From assembly GCA_002410555.1 (NCBI GenBank), contig DHSR01000066.1, positions 4,764 through 46,621 on the forward strand: 41,858 nt of DNA, read 5' to 3'. The DNA is from Bacteroidales bacterium UBA5281. Lineage in GTDB: Bacteria > Bacteroidota > Bacteroidia > Bacteroidales > Lentimicrobiaceae. The translations under genes and the position numbers were made by a program. Shown in pieces: positions 25,486 to 34,452 of the stretch. Position 1 is the first letter of the stretch. The number at the start of each line of letters is the position of its first letter. The notes under the pieces were generated by a model, which did no database searches, was not told the origin of the DNA, and saw only the letters and a program-made list of their open reading frames with translations.

Positions 25486-28400
25486 ATGAGGGTGAAAACG
25501 TCATTTTACGTGAATAAATCTTTTTACTACAGTATTTTTGTAGTACTGATGTTACTGCTTTCTTTAGCTCTTGCTTTATTTTTTAAAGCTGAAAAGAGAG
25601 ATATAATTCATCAAAATATACAAGAACTTAAAAACATAACTTTATTAAAATCACAACAAATCAACGATTGGTTCAATGATGAATTAAACGATGCCTGGGA
25701 AATAGGGATGAATACCTCGTTTGTTTATAATGAAATTGCGCTTTCCAGACCTTCAGAAGAAAAGTTTAATGGCACCATTTCCAATTACCTGAAAGGGATA
25801 GCTGCTGAGCATGATTACAGCATTATTTTTCTTACAGACAGCTTTGGCAATATTCTCTATTCATCCAGTAGAATGGCGGCTTCATTGGATTCCATTGAAA
25901 ATAACATATTGCATCAATCCCTGCCCGGCCGGGCTTCAACAACTGATGTTTTTTATACTGAGGATGGAAGAGCTTATATTGATTTTATCGCTTCGCTCGA
26001 TGTAGAAATCATGGATTATCCTGTCCCTGCCTATATGGTGATGCGTATTGATCCTGAAGTTGATTTATATCCCTGGGTGGAACAAACCTATATGAATAAC
26101 TCGACACAAATTGTGTTATTACGTAAAAATAAGAATACCATTGGTGTATTGAGTAACCTGAAAGATGTAGAAAATTCAAATGAAAATATTTTCGTTATAG
26201 ATACCGCTTCCTTTAATGCTTTGCTTGATGCAATAGAAGGGGAGGGGAGCATACAGGGATTGGATTACCGGGGGCAAAAAGTTGTGGGATATGCAGCACG
26301 CATTGAGCACACTTCCTGGTTTGTGCTTTCATTCGCTGATGAGGCCGAGGTGTTGCAATGGTATTATCATAAAATGAATCTTGTTATACCCATTTTTTTA
26401 CTGGGAGTTATACTTACTGCACTCTTAATCCTTTATTATGATATATGGAGAAGCAATAGATTTTACAAAAGCCATGGAGCCGAACAGGCAAAATTCAAAA
26501 CGACTATTTATAGCATTGGCGATGCTGTAATTATTACTGATAAAAAAGGGAATATTGAAAATCTGAATCCTGTTGCTGAAAAAGTCACGGGTTGGAAAGA
26601 AGCGGAAGCCATAGGTAAGCCATTGGCCACAGTATTTAACATCATCAATGAATCCACCCGGAACAAAATAGAAAGTCCGGTTAAGAAAGTGCTTGAACAT
26701 GGCACCGTTATTGAACTGGGGAATCACACAGTGCTTATTCGGCGCGACGGGAGTGAAATACCTATACTTGACAGTGGAGCGCCTATTATGGATGAGCGCA
26801 ATGAAATAAGCGGTGTGGTACTTGTATTCCGTGATCAGTCAGCAGATCGTCAGCGTCAGGCATTTTTAGAACAAAGTGAAATAAATTATCGCCGTATGTT
26901 TAACAGCAACCCTCAGCCTATGCTTATCTATAATGTAGATAATTATCAGATTCTTGAGGTGAATGATGCTATGGTGAAAATGTATGGTTACAGCTACCAG
27001 GAGTTTCTGCAAATGGATGTAAAAGCACTCAGGCCCGAAGATGAGATACCCTATTTTATACAAAAGATGAAGAGTGAAGCCAGCAATGCACTGCATATGG
27101 GCGAAATCTGGAAGCATAAGTTGAAAAATGGAGAAATCATTTTTGTAGAAATTTCATCTCATCAAATTACCTATAACAAACAACCCGCCCGACATGTGCT
27201 TATTACCAATGTATCTCAACGGCTTACGGCGGAACTAGCACTCATGCAGAGTGAACAGAAATTCAGATTGTTGTTTGAGAATCATTCTGCCAAAAAGTTC
27301 ATCATAAATCCTGAAACCGCAAAGATTGAAGAGGCCAATCTGGCTGCCAGTAAGTTTTATGGTTGGTCAAGGGAGGAATTTCGTGGTATGGATTTATCAG
27401 TAATCAATACTTTGCCTGAGGATGAAATTCGAAAGTCGTTGCACAAAGTAGAATCCTCTGCGGAGTCAACTCTTGAATTCAAACACAGAAAACGTGATGG
27501 TACCGTGTTTGATGCGGAAGTGTTCAGTAGTAAAATTATTACCGACGACAAAACAATGCTGCATTCCATTGTTCAGGATGTTACAGAAAGGAAACAAGCC
27601 GAAGATCAGGTGAATTTGCTGCTTAGGTCCATCAATCAAAGTCCGGTAGGCATTCTTATTGCCGATGCATCAACCATTACTACCTATGTAAATCCTTATA
27701 TATGTGAGATGAGTGGCTTTAGTGAAGAAGATATTATAGGACACACCCCATTATTACTCAGCCCGGCCTCAGAACCATTATTCAGTGAAATTCAGGCTAC
27801 GCTCAAAAAGGGAGAAGAATGGAAAGGAGAATTGGAAGCGAAAAAAAAGAACGGAGAAAAATACTGGAAAAATGTGGCTGTTTCAGCAGTTCGCAATAGT
27901 AACGGAGAAATTGCCAATTATGTATTTGTGCAGGAAGACATTACCCTGCGTCGCAAAATTATGTCTGATTTAATTGAATCTCAGCAGAAGGCTGAAGAAA
28001 GTGACCGGTTAAAATCAGCCTTTCTGGCCAATATGAGTCATGAGATCAGAACTCCCATGAATGGCGTTCTGGGGTTTATGGATTTGCTTCAGGACTCTGA
28101 CCTTACCAGTGATGAACGCGAAGAATATATGGCTATTGTCCGAACAAGTGGCAACCGGCTGCTGTCTACCATAAATGATATAATAGATATTTCAAAGATT
28201 GAATCTGGGCAGATGTTGCTTACTATTTCACAATTTAATATTAATAATTTACTTAAACGGCTACTTTTATTCTTTACTGCTGAAGCCAATAATGACAATT
28301 TAGAACTCATACTTAAAAATGAATGTAATGAGGCGGATGCGATCATTCGCACTGACATGTCGAAAGTAGAATCCATTTACAACAACCTGATCAGAAATGC

Positions 28401-29103
28401 AATCAAATTCACCGATAAGGGATACGTTGCTTTTGGATGTTCTGTTGAAAATGGACAATTGTCAGGATTTGTTGAGGATACGGGACGTGGTATACCTTAT
28501 GAACGACAAGACGTTGTTTTTAACCGATTTGTTCAGGCCGATACCAGCTATTCAAGGGCTTACGAAGGGTCAGGCCTCGGATTATCCATTACCAAAGCAT
28601 TTACTGAAATGTTGGGCGGCACAATTCGTCTGAAATCAAAACCAGGAGAGGGTACACGTTTTGACTTTGTCATTGATGTTAAGCCAGGCGATAACAATAT
28701 ATTGCCAACCAATAACAGTGCTTTTGTAAAACTATCCAGCGAGCACGATGCTTTAATACTTGTAGCAGAAGACGATGAGGTAAGCTTTATTTTTTTAACC
28801 AAGTTGCTGGCCGGCAAGAATTTAAAATTTATTCATGCCCGTAATGGTAAAGAGGCGGTAGACTTTTGCCAGTCCAATCCCAAAATCAGCCTCGTAATGA
28901 TGGATATTAAAATGCCGGTAATGGACGGGTATGAAGCCACCCGTATCATTAAATCATTCAGACCTGATCTGCCCATAATAGCAGTTACTGCCTTCGCTTT
29001 TTCTGAAGACAGAGATAAAGCACTGGCTGCCGGATGCGATGAATATATAAGCAAACCACTTAACCGCAACAAAATCATTGAACTCATAAGTCGGTTTATA
29101 TAA
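25486..29103 (+). CDS. Hybrid sensor histidine kinase/response regulator with four PAS domains
   Basis: The 1205-residue protein is an inner membrane sensor. It has helix one at about 13-34, a periplasmic sensing domain of about 260 residues (Cache-like), helix two at about 298-320, then four PAS or PAS-like domains (about 335-455, 465-585, 590-705 and 710-830). These are followed by HisKA with the phosphorylated His852 (NMSHEIRTPMNG), an HATPase domain (about 950-1065; NLIRNAIKFTD, DTGRGIP, GSGLGLSI) and a receiver domain with Asp1140 (MMDIKMPVMDGYEA). There is no DNA-binding output domain, so a separate partner is needed. It follows the GH5 gene by 69 bp on the same strand. Co-transcription and a role in polysaccharide sensing are possible but unproven. 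Confidence 0.93.
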   Translation: MRVKTSFYVNKSFYYSIFVVLMLLLSLALALFFKAEKRDIIHQNIQELKNITLLKSQQINDWFNDELNDAWEIGMNTSFVYNEIALSRPSEEKFNGTISNYLKGIAAEHDYSIIFLTDSFGNILYSSSRMAASLDSIENNILHQSLPGRASTTDVFYTEDGRAYIDFIASLDVEIMDYPVPAYMVMRIDPEVDLYPWVEQTYMNNSTQIVLLRKNKNTIGVLSNLKDVENSNENIFVIDTASFNALLDAIEGEGSIQGLDYRGQKVVGYAARIEHTSWFVLSFADEAEVLQWYYHKMNLVIPIFLLGVILTALLILYYDIWRSNRFYKSHGAEQAKFKTTIYSIGDAVIITDKKGNIENLNPVAEKVTGWKEAEAIGKPLATVFNIINESTRNKIESPVKKVLEHGTVIELGNHTVLIRRDGSEIPILDSGAPIMDERNEISGVVLVFRDQSADRQRQAFLEQSEINYRRMFNSNPQPMLIYNVDNYQILEVNDAMVKMYGYSYQEFLQMDVKALRPEDEIPYFIQKMKSEASNALHMGEIWKHKLKNGEIIFVEISSHQITYNKQPARHVLITNVSQRLTAELALMQSEQKFRLLFENHSAKKFIINPETAKIEEANLAASKFYGWSREEFRGMDLSVINTLPEDEIRKSLHKVESSAESTLEFKHRKRDGTVFDAEVFSSKIITDDKTMLHSIVQDVTERKQAEDQVNLLLRSINQSPVGILIADASTITTYVNPYICEMSGFSEEDIIGHTPLLLSPASEPLFSEIQATLKKGEEWKGELEAKKKNGEKYWKNVAVSAVRNSNGEIANYVFVQEDITLRRKIMSDLIESQQKAEESDRLKSAFLANMSHEIRTPMNGVLGFMDLLQDSDLTSDEREEYMAIVRTSGNRLLSTINDIIDISKIESGQMLLTISQFNINNLLKRLLLFFTAEANNDNLELILKNECNEADAIIRTDMSKVESIYNNLIRNAIKFTDKGYVAFGCSVENGQLSGFVEDTGRGIPYERQDVVFNRFVQADTSYSRAYEGSGLGLSITKAFTEMLGGTIRLKSKPGEGTRFDFVIDVKPGDNNILPTNNSAFVKLSSEHDALILVAEDDEVSFIFLTKLLAGKNLKFIHARNGKEAVDFCQSNPKISLVMMDIKMPVMDGYEATRIIKSFRPDLPIIAVTAFAFSEDRDKALAAGCDEYISKPLNRNKIIELISRFI

Positions 29104-29221
29104 TCAGGCTCAAAGTATAAATAACTGGGTTTCCACCTCCGAAATTTACCTTTAAAGGGAAGAAGAACGTAGGTTATTGCTTACTTTACTATCTTTACAA
29201 CTTCAAATACTCAAAGAGACT

Positions 29222-29932
29222 ATGGAAAACGTAAGAACCTTATATTTAAACGAACTGAATGTATATCAGCGCAATATACTTATACTTTCTTCGGTTAACC
29301 TTCAGATAAATAAAGGTGAATTCGTTTATTTAATTGGCAAGACCGGCACCGGCAAAAGCAGCCTGCTAAAGACTTTATATGCTGAATTGCCTGTAATTGA
29401 AGGAGAAGCGGAAATAGTGGGGTACAATATTAAAACCATCCGCAGGCGGGACATTCCTTATCTCAGACGTAAGCTGGGCATTGTCTTCCAGGATTTTCAA
29501 CTCTTAAGTGACCGCAGTGTACACAATAACCTGCTTTTTGTGCTTAAAGCAACCGGATGGGAAGATAAAACGGCAATCAATGAACGCATTCGTGATGTTC
29601 TTGAAAAAGTTGGTTTGGGAACCAAAGGATTTAAGATGCCTCACCAGTTGTCCGGGGGCGAACAGCAGCGGGTTTCTATTGCCAGGGCATTATTAAACGA
29701 TCCGGAGTTGATTCTGGCCGATGAACCTACCGGAAATCTTGATCCCGAAACTTCAGAGGGCATCATGTCGTTGCTATTCAACATCAGTGCATCGGGCCGG
29801 GCCGTACTTATGGCTACCCATAATTATGCACTTATCGAAAAATTTCCTTCGCGAATAGTGAAGTGTGAAGGCGGACGCGTATTAACCACCGAAAATCAGG
29901 CTGATCAGTTTTCCGGCATTGGCAGTATTTGA
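29222..29932 (+). CDS. ftsE: Cell division ABC transporter ATP-binding protein FtsE
   Basis: The 236-residue ATPase has Walker A GKTGTGKS (39-46), signature LSGGEQQR (143-150), Walker B LILADEPTGNLDPE (163-176) and the switch His in ATHNY. Residues and length fit FtsE, which with FtsX drives peptidoglycan hydrolase activation at the septum. No ftsX gene is next to it. The ATG at 29222 is chosen over 29177; the extra 15 residues do not resemble the family. A TATCTTTA sequence at 29190-29197 is one base off the -7 box. Its last 51 nt overlap the 3' end of the opposing glycosyltransferase gene. Confidence 0.9.
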   Translation: MENVRTLYLNELNVYQRNILILSSVNLQINKGEFVYLIGKTGTGKSSLLKTLYAELPVIEGEAEIVGYNIKTIRRRDIPYLRRKLGIVFQDFQLLSDRSVHNNLLFVLKATGWEDKTAINERIRDVLEKVGLGTKGFKMPHQLSGGEQQRVSIARALLNDPELILADEPTGNLDPETSEGIMSLLFNISASGRAVLMATHNYALIEKFPSRIVKCEGGRVLTTENQADQFSGIGSI

Positions 29933-31021
29933 AAAATGTGCCTCAAGCAACGCCGCTCTTTGATGGCTGATTTTTGCATCCAGAGGGGTATTCAACAATG
30001 TTCCAACCTTATTGCCGATCTCTTGTTCATTGTCGGCAACAATACACAAAGATTCCAGTCCTGTACCTGCAAGCATGGGTGAGTTTACCAGACAATGCCG
30101 TCCATTGTAAAGGGTATTCAGCAGCTTTAACTTCAATCCTGTTGCCTGAAAAGTAACCAGAATATTTACCTGAGCATCGCGAATAAGCGAAAAAAGCATG
30201 TCATCGTCAGGATTGGCCACAATTCGGATGTTGGGATGCGCATTTGCCATTTCAATAATCCTTGGCGGAGGATTCATGCCTGCAATTACCAATGGATAAT
30301 CTGTATTGGCAAATACCTTCTTGATCAAAAACCCGGCAGCCATTTCGTTTTCGGGCACTTCGATATTTCCATGATAAAGTACGAAACTTCCACTTCCGGG
30401 TCTAATATCCACTTCCTCGTTAGCATGAAAGCTGGGCAGATAGTGTACAATCCCCGGATCAGGAAATTTTGACCTCAGGTAATCGGCGTCGCTGCGTGAC
30501 ACTACCAGCATAAGTTTCGCATGTTTGAGCCTGAATCGCTGGAAAAAATAAAGTTTCAGACTTTCAATTAAAAAATAAGCTTTTTTAAAAAAACGGTGTT
30601 CGGCCCTGAACAGATTCAGGTAATACTGATGCTCGATATTGCTTTCGCGATAGATGAGCATGCGGTTTTTTAAACGGGAATCATCCAGGTAATAACATGA
30701 GTGTATGCCTTCAAACAGTATAGGATAATCATCCCTGAGCAGCCGACTGATGAGTGCTGGCGATCTCCGGCTCTTAACAATATAGGGTATGGGGCTTAAG
30801 GCTGATTTTAAACCGGTCAGGCGTGGATAATAAAGGACCTCCATACAGTAATCCTCTAATTCTGGTGCCCGCTCACGACCCGGATATTCGAAACAATGCA
30901 GATGAATTTTTATTCCTTGTTGGCAAAGTGCCTTTAATTTATAAAAAACGTCAATGACCCCTCCATAATTTGGTGGGTAAGGTATATCAAAAGCAACGAT
31001 ATGCAAATGGCGTTCAGGCAT
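29882..31021 (-). CDS. GT-B fold glycosyltransferase
   Basis: The product of about 379 residues has a GT-B layout: an N-terminal acceptor half starting HLHIVAFDIPYPPNYGGV (a glycine-rich first loop) and a C-terminal half with SFVLYHGNIEVPENE, LVIAGMNPPP and the donor-site-like segment ATGLKLKLLNTLYNGRHCLVN. The usual acidic EX7E pair of GT4 enzymes is not obvious. It likely decorates an envelope glycan. I take the ATG at 31021 (MPERHLH); an ATG at 31030 is also possible. Either way it overlaps the upstream glycosyltransferase by a few bases, so the two form one transcript. Its 3' end overlaps ftsE by 51 nt tail-to-tail. Confidence 0.82.
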   Translation of the reverse strand: MPERHLHIVAFDIPYPPNYGGVIDVFYKLKALCQQGIKIHLHCFEYPGRERAPELEDYCMEVLYYPRLTGLKSALSPIPYIVKSRRSPALISRLLRDDYPILFEGIHSCYYLDDSRLKNRMLIYRESNIEHQYYLNLFRAEHRFFKKAYFLIESLKLYFFQRFRLKHAKLMLVVSRSDADYLRSKFPDPGIVHYLPSFHANEEVDIRPGSGSFVLYHGNIEVPENEMAAGFLIKKVFANTDYPLVIAGMNPPPRIIEMANAHPNIRIVANPDDDMLFSLIRDAQVNILVTFQATGLKLKLLNTLYNGRHCLVNSPMLAGTGLESLCIVADNEQEIGNKVGTLLNTPLDAKISHQRAALLEAHFSNTANAGKLISLIFGG

Positions 31022-32129
31022 ATTGACCATAAATCTTATGTAATTTTTTTTCTTCGTTTTCCCAGGTAAGTTCCCGGGCTGCCCGGTTCAATCCTTCTTT
31101 CCACTTATTCCGGTCGGTTTCAATGTGGAGCATTTCCTCCATTATAAGTGCAAGCTTTTTCGGATCATGATTGTCTGTAATCCGGCCAATGTTATAAATT
31201 TTTATAATACGGGCAATTTCCGGAAGGTTGGATGCCAACACAGGAATCCGGGCATGAATATAATCAAAGAGTTTATTGGGCAGGCTGAACCGGTAATTCA
31301 GATTGGTATCTTTGTCCAGTGTCAGCCCCAAATCGGCATTGGAAGTATAAGCCATAAGCTGAGCATAGGGCATTTTATCGCGAAACATCACTTTACCGGC
31401 GATTTCAGGTTGCGCAGCACGGATTTTAAGGGTTTGAATAACATCGCCCGAACCTATGATCAACAGTAATGTATTTTGCAAATATGCCATTGCTTCTATG
31501 GCTTCTTCGGCTCCCCGTTGTATATTAAGCCCTGCCCCCTGTAGTATAACAATCCACTGATCATTTGGCAAACCCAATTCCTGGCGGGAAGTTTTGAGCT
31601 TACTTACCCTGCTGCGGGGAATATTTCGAACCACATGCACTGGCTTGCCGTATTTTTTTTCATACAATCGGGCGATGGAATCATTTACGGTGATAATGTC
31701 GCCGAGCTTTGGGAAAATGAACCCTTCAATGCGTTGCCAGATATGCTGAACCCCTGGTCGGTTAACAAGTTCGGGAGTCTCAGTGTAAAATTCGTGGGAA
31801 TCGTAAATCAGGGGTATTTTTTTAAGCTTATGCGCAATGAAATTTGCAAGTAAAGTGTCAAGATCGTTGGCTACCAATAATTTGCATTGATGAAACAGCA
31901 AAAACCATAGTAACCGGAAATTATACTCTGCATAGAAAAAAGGGCCACGTCTGAAGATCAGTTTCATGCGGTGGGTGTCATAAGGCCGTTCATTAACAGG
32001 AAGACAACCCGGTAACCATCGTCCCACAAGCAACACCCTGAATCCCATGTCGGTAAGGGTGTGACAGACCTTATCCACACGTTGATCGGTGCTTAAATCG
32101 TTGGTTACGGAAACAATTACGCTTTTCAA
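31014..32129 (-). CDS. Glycosyltransferase family 4-like protein
   Basis: The 371-residue product has the GT-B start VTNDLSTDQRVDKVCHTL, a GFRVLLVGR turn, VANDLDTLLA and IYDSHEFYTETPEL in the acceptor half, and in the donor half VILQGAGLNIQRGAEEAIEAM and RFSLPNKLFDYIHARIPVLA, a GT4-type donor-binding region with a conserved Glu further on (LPEIARII). It would add a sugar to a surface polysaccharide or glycolipid. It is the first gene of a two-gene glycosyltransferase unit and is divergent from murB across a 241-bp gap. Confidence 0.87.
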   Translation of the reverse strand: MKSVIVSVTNDLSTDQRVDKVCHTLTDMGFRVLLVGRWLPGCLPVNERPYDTHRMKLIFRRGPFFYAEYNFRLLWFLLFHQCKLLVANDLDTLLANFIAHKLKKIPLIYDSHEFYTETPELVNRPGVQHIWQRIEGFIFPKLGDIITVNDSIARLYEKKYGKPVHVVRNIPRSRVSKLKTSRQELGLPNDQWIVILQGAGLNIQRGAEEAIEAMAYLQNTLLLIIGSGDVIQTLKIRAAQPEIAGKVMFRDKMPYAQLMAYTSNADLGLTLDKDTNLNYRFSLPNKLFDYIHARIPVLASNLPEIARIIKIYNIGRITDNHDPKKLALIMEEMLHIETDRNKWKEGLNRAARELTWENEEKKLHKIYGQYA

Positions 32130-32358
32130 AATCAGGTTGTAGTACGATGGGAGTGCAAAAGTACCTGATTTTTGAATAGGTTACAAGACGATCCGCTTTC
32201 AGTTAATAAGTTGTTTCAGAAAGCTTCTTTACCCTGATATAATGCGTTCCATTGTGGTATTATGTTCTTACACCGCACATTACCTTCTATGGCAGTGCCC
32301 TTTTTAAGACATTATACGGTATTTGTTCTTTGATGGTTTATTTATCTGACATTCTCCG

Positions 32359-32366
32359 TAATTTTG
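32359..32366 (+). promoter_or_regulatory. Candidate -7 box directly before murB
   Basis: TAATTTTG is an exact TAnnTTTG match, and only four bases (CGCC) separate it from the murB ATG. A start site at the usual distance would fall on or next to the ATG, giving a leaderless or nearly leaderless mRNA. The nearest TTTG upstream (32329-32332) is 26 bp away, longer than usual. Confidence 0.45.
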
Positions 32367-32370
32367 CGCC

Positions 32371-33402
32371 ATGGAAACGGCCAAAACCCTCAAACTGCAA
32401 CACAACATTTTACTGAAACCATATAACACTTTTGGTATGAGTGTTATTTCCAGGGATTTTGTCGAAATTACCTCCGAGTCTGAACTGCCTGAATTGCTAA
32501 AGATTATAAATCAGTATCCTGGTCGGGTTATGTTTCTTGGTGGTGGCAGCAATGTTCTATTTACCCGTGATTTTGATGGACTTATCGTTAAAATATCACT
32601 TTATGGTATAAAAACATTGCATCAGGATGATGAGGTGATCTATGTGCGGGGAATGGCCGGCGAAAACTGGGATAATTTTGTGCAGTATTGTGTAACTCGC
32701 AATTATGGAGGACTTGAGAATCTGAGCCTGATACCTGGCAATGTTGGTACCAGTCCCATTCAAAATATCGGGGCATATGGTGTGGAACTAAAAGATACTT
32801 TCCATATGCTGGAAGCCGTTTCCTTGCGCAGCGGTGAATTCAGGGAGTTTTATGCTGAAGAATGCGCTTTTGGTTACAGAGATAGCGTTTTTAAGAACGA
32901 GCTGAAAGATAAATATCTCATTCTTGCCGTTATCTTCAAATTGAACAAGCGTCCTGTGCTTAACACTTCCTATGGGGCCATTGCAGAGGAACTGCAAAAA
33001 ATGAAACTGTCGCCCTCGGTTAAAAATATCGCTACCTGTATAACCAATATCCGCCGCAGTAAATTACCCGATCCGGCAGTGCTGGGAAACGCTGGCAGCT
33101 TTTTTAAAAACCCCGTAATACCTGCTGAACAGGCGCAAATATTGAAAGTAAAATATCCGGAAATGCCGGTTTATCCTGCGGAAGATGGCGTAAAGCTGGC
33201 AGCAGGCTGGCTAATAGAGCAATGTGGATTAAAAGGTTATCGCAGTTCACATGCGGGTGTGCATCAAAATCAGGCATTGGTACTGGTGAATTACGGACAT
33301 GCAACCGGAAGCGAAATTCTCGCACTTGCAGAACTTATTATGGCTGAAGTAAGCAATAGATTTAACATAAACCTGCAGCCGGAAGTTAACATCATTAGCT
33401 AA
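32371..33402 (+). CDS. murB: UDP-N-acetylenolpyruvoylglucosamine reductase
   Basis: MurB reduces UDP-GlcNAc-enolpyruvate to UDP-MurNAc with NADPH and FAD, an early peptidoglycan step. The 343-residue length fits the type I (E. coli-like) enzyme. FAD-site motifs: KPYNTFG (16-22), LGGGSNVLF (56-64), GNVGTSPIQNIGAYGVE. Catalytic residues: Arg170 (GYRDS), Ser243 (GNAGSFFKNP) and Glu338 near the C-terminus (LQPEVN). The gene stands alone and converges on the BrkB-family gene with 81 bp between stops. Confidence 0.97.
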   Translation: METAKTLKLQHNILLKPYNTFGMSVISRDFVEITSESELPELLKIINQYPGRVMFLGGGSNVLFTRDFDGLIVKISLYGIKTLHQDDEVIYVRGMAGENWDNFVQYCVTRNYGGLENLSLIPGNVGTSPIQNIGAYGVELKDTFHMLEAVSLRSGEFREFYAEECAFGYRDSVFKNELKDKYLILAVIFKLNKRPVLNTSYGAIAEELQKMKLSPSVKNIATCITNIRRSKLPDPAVLGNAGSFFKNPVIPAEQAQILKVKYPEMPVYPAEDGVKLAAGWLIEQCGLKGYRSSHAGVHQNQALVLVNYGHATGSEILALAELIMAEVSNRFNINLQPEVNIIS

Positions 33403-33483
33403 AGTTGAAAACATCTGGCAGCCAGCTGCTTTTCTTTTGTGGTCCATTGGTCTGCATAGGTTTTCTCAATGGCTTTCATGGAA

Positions 33484-34452
33484 TTAATCCGTCACCTTTT
33501 CTTTTTGATCGGGCCCGCCTTCATCTTCTATGGTTGTTATCTTGAATTGAACTGCGAAATGACTGGGTGTATTTTCATGATTATGATAGAGAGAATAACG
33601 CCGGCTAAGCTCCACTCCAAGATAAAAGATGAGTGATGCATAATAAATCCAACCCAATATGGCAATAAATGCGCTCACCGCTCCATATACCGCTCCCATA
33701 TTATTGCCTCCAATGATTAATCCTATAAGAATCTTCCCTATAGAAAATAAGATAGAAGTAAAGATGCCCGCAAACCAGGCCGCACTCCAGTAAACTTTTA
33801 TATCAGGTAAATACCTGTATATCAGCGTGAATATAACCGACACAATTCCAAGTGATAAAATTATATTGATAAATTGAGCAATCACAATGAAATCAGGAGA
33901 CAGATACCTGATAAGTATATCTTTTAGAAATGCAATGGAGGCATCTACCACCAGCGAGATAAGCAACAGAAATCCCAGCGATAGGATTACTCCAAACGAC
34001 ATTACCCTGTCTCTCAATAATTTAATGATGCTCGTTTTAATACTACCTTTCACCTTAATACGCCAGATTTCATTGATGGATTTCTGGATAATGCCAAAAA
34101 GAGTGGTAGCCGATACCAGAAAAAGAACGATACCAACAATGGTTCCAATGCCTTTTTTTTCTGAAATCTGATAATTGTCTATGGCCCTTTCCAATAAATC
34201 AACACTGTCGTGTCCTATAAGCACATCAAGCTCATTAAACAACTTATACCTGACCACATCGTCGCCAATCACATATCCAAAAACAGCTATAATAAGTATC
34301 AAAATCGGCGCGATCGAAAAAGTGGCTATATAAGCGGTGTAGCCGGCCAGCTGGAAAGGGTTTGACGACATAAAATTCATCACGGTTTCTTTCCATATCT
34401 TACCGGTATCTATGAACCATTGTTTAAGATGTTGAATTGTAGCGTTTTTCAT
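33484..34452 (-). CDS. YihY/BrkB family inner membrane protein
   Basis: The 322-residue product has about six membrane helices and family features: LAGYTAYIATFSIAPILILI, an internal RYLPDIKVYWSAAWFAGIFTSILF motif, and GAVYGAVSAFIAILGWIYYASLIFYLGVEL at the end of the core, followed by a charged cytoplasmic tail. The family was once mis-assigned as RNase BN and its function is still unsettled. The start codon overlaps the stop of the AI-2E-family gene (ATGA, 4 nt), so the two are translationally coupled. Confidence 0.92.
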   Translation of the reverse strand: MKNATIQHLKQWFIDTGKIWKETVMNFMSSNPFQLAGYTAYIATFSIAPILILIIAVFGYVIGDDVVRYKLFNELDVLIGHDSVDLLERAIDNYQISEKKGIGTIVGIVLFLVSATTLFGIIQKSINEIWRIKVKGSIKTSIIKLLRDRVMSFGVILSLGFLLLISLVVDASIAFLKDILIRYLSPDFIVIAQFINIILSLGIVSVIFTLIYRYLPDIKVYWSAAWFAGIFTSILFSIGKILIGLIIGGNNMGAVYGAVSAFIAILGWIYYASLIFYLGVELSRRYSLYHNHENTPSHFAVQFKITTIEDEGGPDQKEKVTD

